Assembly: GCA_017999015.1 (NCBI GenBank)
Contig: JAGOBZ010000148.1
Location: forward strand, 1 to 7,634
Direction of reading: 5' to 3'
Source: Kiritimatiellia bacterium
GTDB lineage: Bacteria; Verrucomicrobiota; Kiritimatiellia; RFP12; UBA1067
Length of the DNA stretch: 7,634 nt
The translations under genes and the position numbers were made by a program. Positions 5,439 through 7,634 of this stretch are shown here, in pieces. The notes under the pieces are model-generated. The model was not told where the DNA came from and ran no database searches. It worked only from the letters and a program-made list of their open reading frames with translations. Every line of letters starts with the position of its first letter. Within the stretch, counting starts at the first letter, position 1.

Positions 5439-6704
5439 TCACCGCATGGCTGCGGCAAGGGCTTTGCCGAACGCGCTGCACGAGACTTCGGTGGCGCCCT
5501 CCATCAGACGCGCGAAATCGTAGGTCACGGTCTTGGCCGAAATCACGGTGTCCATGGCCGCGATCAGCCGGTCGGCGGCTTCGGTCCAGCCCATGTAGCG
5601 CAGCATCATCTCGCCGGAGAGGATGAGCGAGCCGGGGTTGACCTTGTCCAGATTGGCATACTTGGGCGCCGTGCCGTGGGTCGCCTCGAAGACCGCCACG
5701 CCGGTGGTGTAGTTGATGTTGCCCCCGGGCGCGATGCCGATGCCGCCGACGCAGGCCGCGAGGGCGTCCGAAATATAATCGCCGTTGAGGTTGAGGGTGG
5801 CGATCACATCGTATTCTGCGGGGCGGGTGAGGAGCTGCTGCAGGAAAGCGTCGGCGATGCAATCCTTCACGATGATCTCGCGGCCGGTCTTGGGATTCTT
5901 GAACGCGCACCAGGGGCCGTCGCCTATAAGTGTGGCGCCGTAGGCCTCGCGGGCAAGCTGGTAGCCCCAGTCGCGGAAACCGCCCTCGGTGAACTTCATG
6001 ATATTGCCCTTGTGGACCAGGGTCACCGAGGCGCGGTCGTTGGCGATGGCGTAGTCGAGCGCGGCCTTGACCAGGCGCTGGGTGCCTTCGACGGAGACCG
6101 GCTTGATGCCGATCGACGACGATTCAGGGAAGCGGATCTTCGTGACGCCCATCTCGTTCTGCAGGAAAGCGATGACCTTGCGGGCGTCCTCGGTCCGGGC
6201 CAGCCACTCGATGCCCGCGTAGATGTCCTCGGTGTTCTCGCGGAAGATCACCATGTCGGTCAGCTCGGGGCGCTTCACCGGCGAGGGCACGCCCTGAAAC
6301 CAGCGCACCGGGCGCAGGCAGACGTAGAGGTCGAGTTCCTGGCGCAGGGCCACGTTGAGCGAACGGATGCCGCCGCCGACCGGCGTGGTCAGAGGTCCCT
6401 TGATCGAAACCAAATAGTCGCGGCAGGCCGCCAGCGTCTCGGCCGGCAGCCAGGTGCCGTCGCCGTACACGGCATTGGCCTTCTCGCCGGCGTAAACCTC
6501 CATCCAGGCGATCTTGCGGCGGTCGCCGTACGCGGCGGCCACGGCGGCGTCCCACGCGATCATCGCGGCACGTGTGATGTCGGGACCGGTGCCGTCGCCT
6601 TCGATGAAGGGGATGATCGGACGGTCCGGCACCTTCAGGGTGCCGTCGCCGGACAGGGTGATTTTTTCGCCGAAAGCGGGCAGGGTGATCTTGTCGTAAG
6701 CCAT
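5439..6704 (-). CDS. icd: NADP-dependent isocitrate dehydrogenase
   Basis: The enzyme oxidatively decarboxylates isocitrate to 2-oxoglutarate, making NADPH and the carbon skeleton for glutamate. The 421-residue product closely follows E. coli Icd (416). Isocitrate-binding S115, N117, R121, R131 and R155 are present, as are Y162 and K232, and the metal-binding aspartates D285, D309 and D313. The NADP-specificity set K348, Y349, V355, Y395 and R399 corresponds to E. coli K344, Y345, V351, Y391 and R395, so the NADP call is well supported. S115 aligns with the serine phosphorylated by AceK in E. coli, but no aceK is in view. The frame stays open to an ATG at 6776. I chose 6704 because MAYDKITLPAFGEKI is the homologous start, GGGAGAG sits about 7 nt upstream, and a strong promoter lies between the two ATGs. 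It appears monocistronic, with its own promoter and a 290-nt spacer before the kinase. Confidence 0.97.
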   Translation of the reverse strand: MAYDKITLPAFGEKITLSGDGTLKVPDRPIIPFIEGDGTGPDITRAAMIAWDAAVAAAYGDRRKIAWMEVYAGEKANAVYGDGTWLPAETLAACRDYLVSIKGPLTTPVGGGIRSLNVALRQELDLYVCLRPVRWFQGVPSPVKRPELTDMVIFRENTEDIYAGIEWLARTEDARKVIAFLQNEMGVTKIRFPESSSIGIKPVSVEGTQRLVKAALDYAIANDRASVTLVHKGNIMKFTEGGFRDWGYQLAREAYGATLIGDGPWCAFKNPKTGREIIVKDCIADAFLQQLLTRPAEYDVIATLNLNGDYISDALAACVGGIGIAPGGNINYTTGVAVFEATHGTAPKYANLDKVNPGSLILSGEMMLRYMGWTEAADRLIAAMDTVISAKTVTYDFARLMEGATEVSCSAFGKALAAAMR

Positions 6705-6711
6705 GGTTGCT

Positions 6712-6718
6712 CTCTCCC
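6712..6718 (-). promoter_or_regulatory. Ribosome binding site of icd
   Basis: GGGAGAG on the minus strand (6718-6712) lies 7 nt before the ATG at 6704. This fixes that start rather than the upstream in-frame ATG at 6776. Confidence 0.8.
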
Positions 6719-6746
6719 AAAAACATGAACGTTGAAAAGTCGTAGC

Positions 6747-6776
6747 AGTATACGGAATGCCGTCGGCCTTTGGCAA
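6747..6776 (-). promoter_or_regulatory. icd promoter (sigma70-type)
   Basis: On the minus strand TTGCCA (6776-6771) and TATACT (6752-6747) each match five of six consensus bases and are 18 nt apart. The predicted first base near 6740 gives a leader of about 36 nt that includes the ribosome binding site. It is the best promoter match I found in the window. The leader begins with two heptamer-like units (+ strand gaacgtt at 6727 and gaaaagt at 6734). Confidence 0.75.
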
Positions 6777-6789
6777 TCAACAAACCCGC

Positions 6790-6811
6790 GCCAAGAATGG
6801 GCCAAGAATGG
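6790..6811. repeat. Tandem 11-bp direct repeat upstream of the icd promoter, possible operator
   Basis: gccaagaatgg occurs twice without a gap, at 6790-6800 and 6801-6811, both copies perfect. The inner edge is 13 nt upstream of the icd -35 box. A period of 11 bp is about one helical turn, so two sites would face the same side of the DNA, as expected for an activator upstream of a promoter. The binding protein is unknown. Confidence 0.5.
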
Positions 6812-6843
6812 TCGAGGTGCATCCCCGATTCACTGACCGTTAA

Positions 6844-6878
6844 GGGTTCTGGTTCCTGGTTTCGGGTTTCTGGTTGAA
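6844..6878. repeat. Heptanucleotide array, GGTTYCT type, five units
   Basis: Five consecutive 7-nt units with a GGTT core on the + strand: gggttct (6844), ggttcct (6851), ggtttcg (6858), ggtttct (6865) and ggttgaa (6872). Copies are degenerate but keep the 7-nt register throughout. Confidence 0.7.
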
Positions 6879-6927
6879 TGTTCTTTCCCTCCGACTTCCG
6901 CCTCGCCTAATGTGGTCTTTCAGCCGG

Positions 6928-6951
6928 TAGGGCGGCCTCGCCGAGGCCGCC
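6928..6951 (+). repeat. 24-nt hairpin element, copy A
   Basis: TAG followed by an 8-bp stem, GGCGGCCT (6931-6938) pairing with AGGCCGCC (6944-6951), around a 5-nt loop. Twenty-one of 24 positions match copy B in the opposite orientation at 7115-7138. Confidence 0.7.
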
Positions 6952-6969
6952 GCATAGGCGGCGGGGTGC

Positions 6970-7018
6970 CAACACCGAACGCAGAACGTCGAACGCCCGA
7001 AGCAGAACGCCGAAGGCC
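6970..7018. repeat. Heptanucleotide array, GAACGCC type, seven units
   Basis: Seven consecutive 7-nt units on the + strand with consensus GAACGCC. Typical copies are gaacgca (6977), gaacgtc (6984), gaacgcc (6991) and gaacgcc (7005); the outer and fifth units are more diverged. The unit resembles those in the kinase-galU spacer at 4119-4153. Confidence 0.75.
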
Positions 7019-7020
7019 GC

Positions 7021-7062
7021 GGGTCTCAGGTCGCAGGTCAAAACTTCGAACGCCCAACGGGA
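7021..7062. repeat. Heptanucleotide array, AGGTCNN then AACNNCN type, six units
   Basis: After a 2-nt phase break, six further 7-nt units follow: gggtctc (7021), aggtcgc (7028), aggtcaa (7035), aacttcg (7042), aacgccc (7049) and aacggga (7056). The first three share GGTC. The last three share AAC with the preceding array. The 10-mer tcgaacgccc occurs both here (7046) and in the preceding array (6989). Confidence 0.6.
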
Positions 7063-7114
7063 TCAACCTTCGGAGTTGAAGAGTGGCGCGAAACGGGCGT
7101 GCTTTCGTCTTGGC

Positions 7115-7138
7115 GGCGGTCTTGGCGAGACCGCCCTA
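7115..7138 (-). repeat. 24-nt hairpin element, copy B (inverted)
   Basis: On the minus strand this repeats copy A: TAG, then stem GGCGGTCT with AGACCGCC around a 5-nt loop. It differs from A at three positions. Two of these are the two sides of one stem pair (C:G in A, T:A here), so pairing is kept; the third is in the loop. Confidence 0.7.
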
Positions 7139-7154
7139 GCGGCGTGCCATGTGT

Positions 7155-7172
7155 CCGATGATCGGTCATCGG
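7155..7172 (-). terminator. Stem-loop immediately after the surface-protein stop
   Basis: CCGATGA (7155-7161) pairs with TCATCGG (7166-7172) around a TCGG loop. On the minus strand it begins 8 nt after the stop codon of the surface-protein gene. It has no U-tract, so it is a weak terminator candidate. Confidence 0.35.
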
Positions 7173-7180
7173 GAAGCGTG

Positions 7181-7634
7181 TCAATGTATCCTGATGAGCG
7201 TGCCGTCGGTGAAGATCAGTTGCACGCTGCCGTCGGTGCGGTAAGTCGAGTGCCAGCGGCTGTCCGGGAGTCCGGTCACGGAGCTGAAAGCCCCCGTGCG
7301 CGTGCCGGAGCAGGTCAGAATCGTGTAGGCCTTGGTGGGATCCAGCGCTTCCGGGTTGGCGATTTGGAGGCTCAGGCCCGCGAGATTGATGTCGCCCTGA
7401 ATGGCGAGACAATCGCTGCTGCCGTCGGCAGCCACGTCGCTCACGAGGTTGCCGCCCGTGAGGCCGCAGGAGGCGAGCCCGAGCGTCAACGTGCCGATGG
7501 TTCCTTGGCCGCCGGGCAGGATGTCGCCCGTCAAGGCCAGCGTGCCGTTGGCGAGGGTGCCCGAAGTTCCGGTGACGGTGCCGTTGGTGCGCGTGAACCC
7601 GCCCAGGTCGAGCGTGCCTCCGGCAAGGATGATG
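7181..7634 (-). CDS. Autotransporter-associated beta-strand repeat surface protein, C-terminal fragment
   Basis: The frame is open from the right edge to a TGA at 7181, giving the last 150 residues of what is usually a very large exported protein. The visible N-terminal part contains GTLDLGGFTRTNGTVTGT and LANGTLALTGDILPGGQG, the glycine- and threonine-rich turns of autotransporter-associated beta-strand repeats. After these come a stretch typical of the end of such proteins (LTLG, LSLQI, AYTILTCSG, GAFSSVTGLP) and a terminal strand set (STYRTDGSVQLIFTDGTLIRIH). The TTG at 7534 inside this fragment is not the start, because the repeat pattern continues without a break upstream of it. I see no beta-barrel, PEP-CTERM anchor or other sorting tail, so how it is held at the cell surface is unclear. 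Its role, likely adhesion or a passenger-type surface structure, is inferred from the family only. Confidence 0.85.
   Translation of the reverse strand, partial: IILAGGTLDLGGFTRTNGTVTGTSGTLANGTLALTGDILPGGQGTIGTLTLGLASCGLTGGNLVSDVAADGSSDCLAIQGDINLAGLSLQIANPEALDPTKAYTILTCSGTRTGAFSSVTGLPDSRWHSTYRTDGSVQLIFTDGTLIRIH

Larger units (their letters stand above)
6705..7180. other. 476-bp non-coding region between icd and the surface-protein gene
   Basis: No convincing gene is present on either strand; the open frames here are short and low-complexity. From left to right it holds the icd leader and promoter (to 6776), a tandem 11-bp repeat (6790-6811), heptamer arrays (6844-6878, 6970-7018 and 7021-7062), one copy of a 24-nt hairpin element (6928-6951), an inverted second copy (7115-7138) and a short stem-loop next to the surface-protein stop (7155-7172). 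No tRNA or recognised riboswitch was seen. Confidence 0.7.

Noticed and set aside
5170..5910. Minus-strand open frames running from within icd into the hairpin spacer (also 5195-5458)
   Set aside because: Both read icd in another frame and then run through palindromic repeats. The Arg/Ala-rich product has no domain; such frames may be annotated as hypothetical proteins by mistake.
5355..6728. 457-codon + strand open frame antisense to icd
   Set aside because: It mirrors icd, whose catalytic and cofactor residues are fully conserved. The product is a low-complexity Gly/Ala/Val/Asp string, typical of antisense frames in GC-rich genes.
6705..6776. Extended icd start at the ATG at 6776
   Set aside because: The extra 24 residues have no family similarity, the predicted promoter lies within them, and a good ribosome binding site precedes the ATG at 6704.
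6844..7062. CRISPR-like array
   Set aside because: Units are only 7 nt, degenerate and contiguous, without spacers of constant length, and no cas gene is near.
7038..7412. 124-codon minus-strand open frame upstream of the hairpin region
   Set aside because: It overlaps the beta-strand-repeat gene in another frame and continues into the heptamer and hairpin repeats; no domain is recognisable.

Overview
The window is a GC-rich stretch (about 65 percent by eye) of a bacterial chromosome. It carries four complete genes with clear family assignments plus one kinase I place in the plant-type glucuronokinase group, and a partial gene at each edge. Taxonomy is inferred. A rubrerythrin system points to an anaerobe. 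A surface protein built from autotransporter-associated beta-strand repeats, a secreted beta-helix protein, and intergenic spaces full of GC-rich hairpins and 7-nt repeats fit the PVC group, especially Kiritimatiellota, Lentisphaerota or Verrucomicrobiota. No rRNA gene is present to confirm this, and I saw no tRNA, transposase or CRISPR array.

Layout from left to right. A secreted pectate-lyase-like beta-helix protein on the + strand (to 1090) is cut at its N-terminus. It converges, 17 bp apart, on a minus-strand block. Read in the direction of transcription, that block starts with icd (6704 to 5439, NADP isocitrate dehydrogenase), which has its own strong sigma70-type promoter. A roughly 290-bp spacer with several hairpins follows. 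Next come the glucuronokinase-like GHMP kinase (5148 to 4153) and galU (4115 to 3225), 37 bp apart. After a short AT-rich spacer come rubrerythrin (3129 to 2635) and a flavin reductase with two fused rubredoxin domains (2622 to 1108), 12 bp apart. Upstream of icd is a 476-bp non-coding region, and beyond it the C-terminal end of the beta-strand-repeat surface protein (7634 to 7181, minus strand, cut by the window edge).

The genes form two likely functional pairs. The kinase plus GalU could turn free glucuronate into glucuronate-1-phosphate and then UDP-glucuronate, a salvage route best known from plants. The reductase plus rubrerythrin could carry electrons from NAD(P)H through FAD and rubredoxin iron centres to the diiron site that reduces peroxide.

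The most unusual non-coding signal is a set of degenerate heptanucleotide arrays in the spacers (4119-4153 and 6844-7062). Part of the larger set lies between an inverted pair of 24-nt hairpin elements whose stems differ by a compensatory base-pair change. Other points of note are a probable leaderless start for the kinase and a tandem 11-bp repeat just upstream of the icd promoter.
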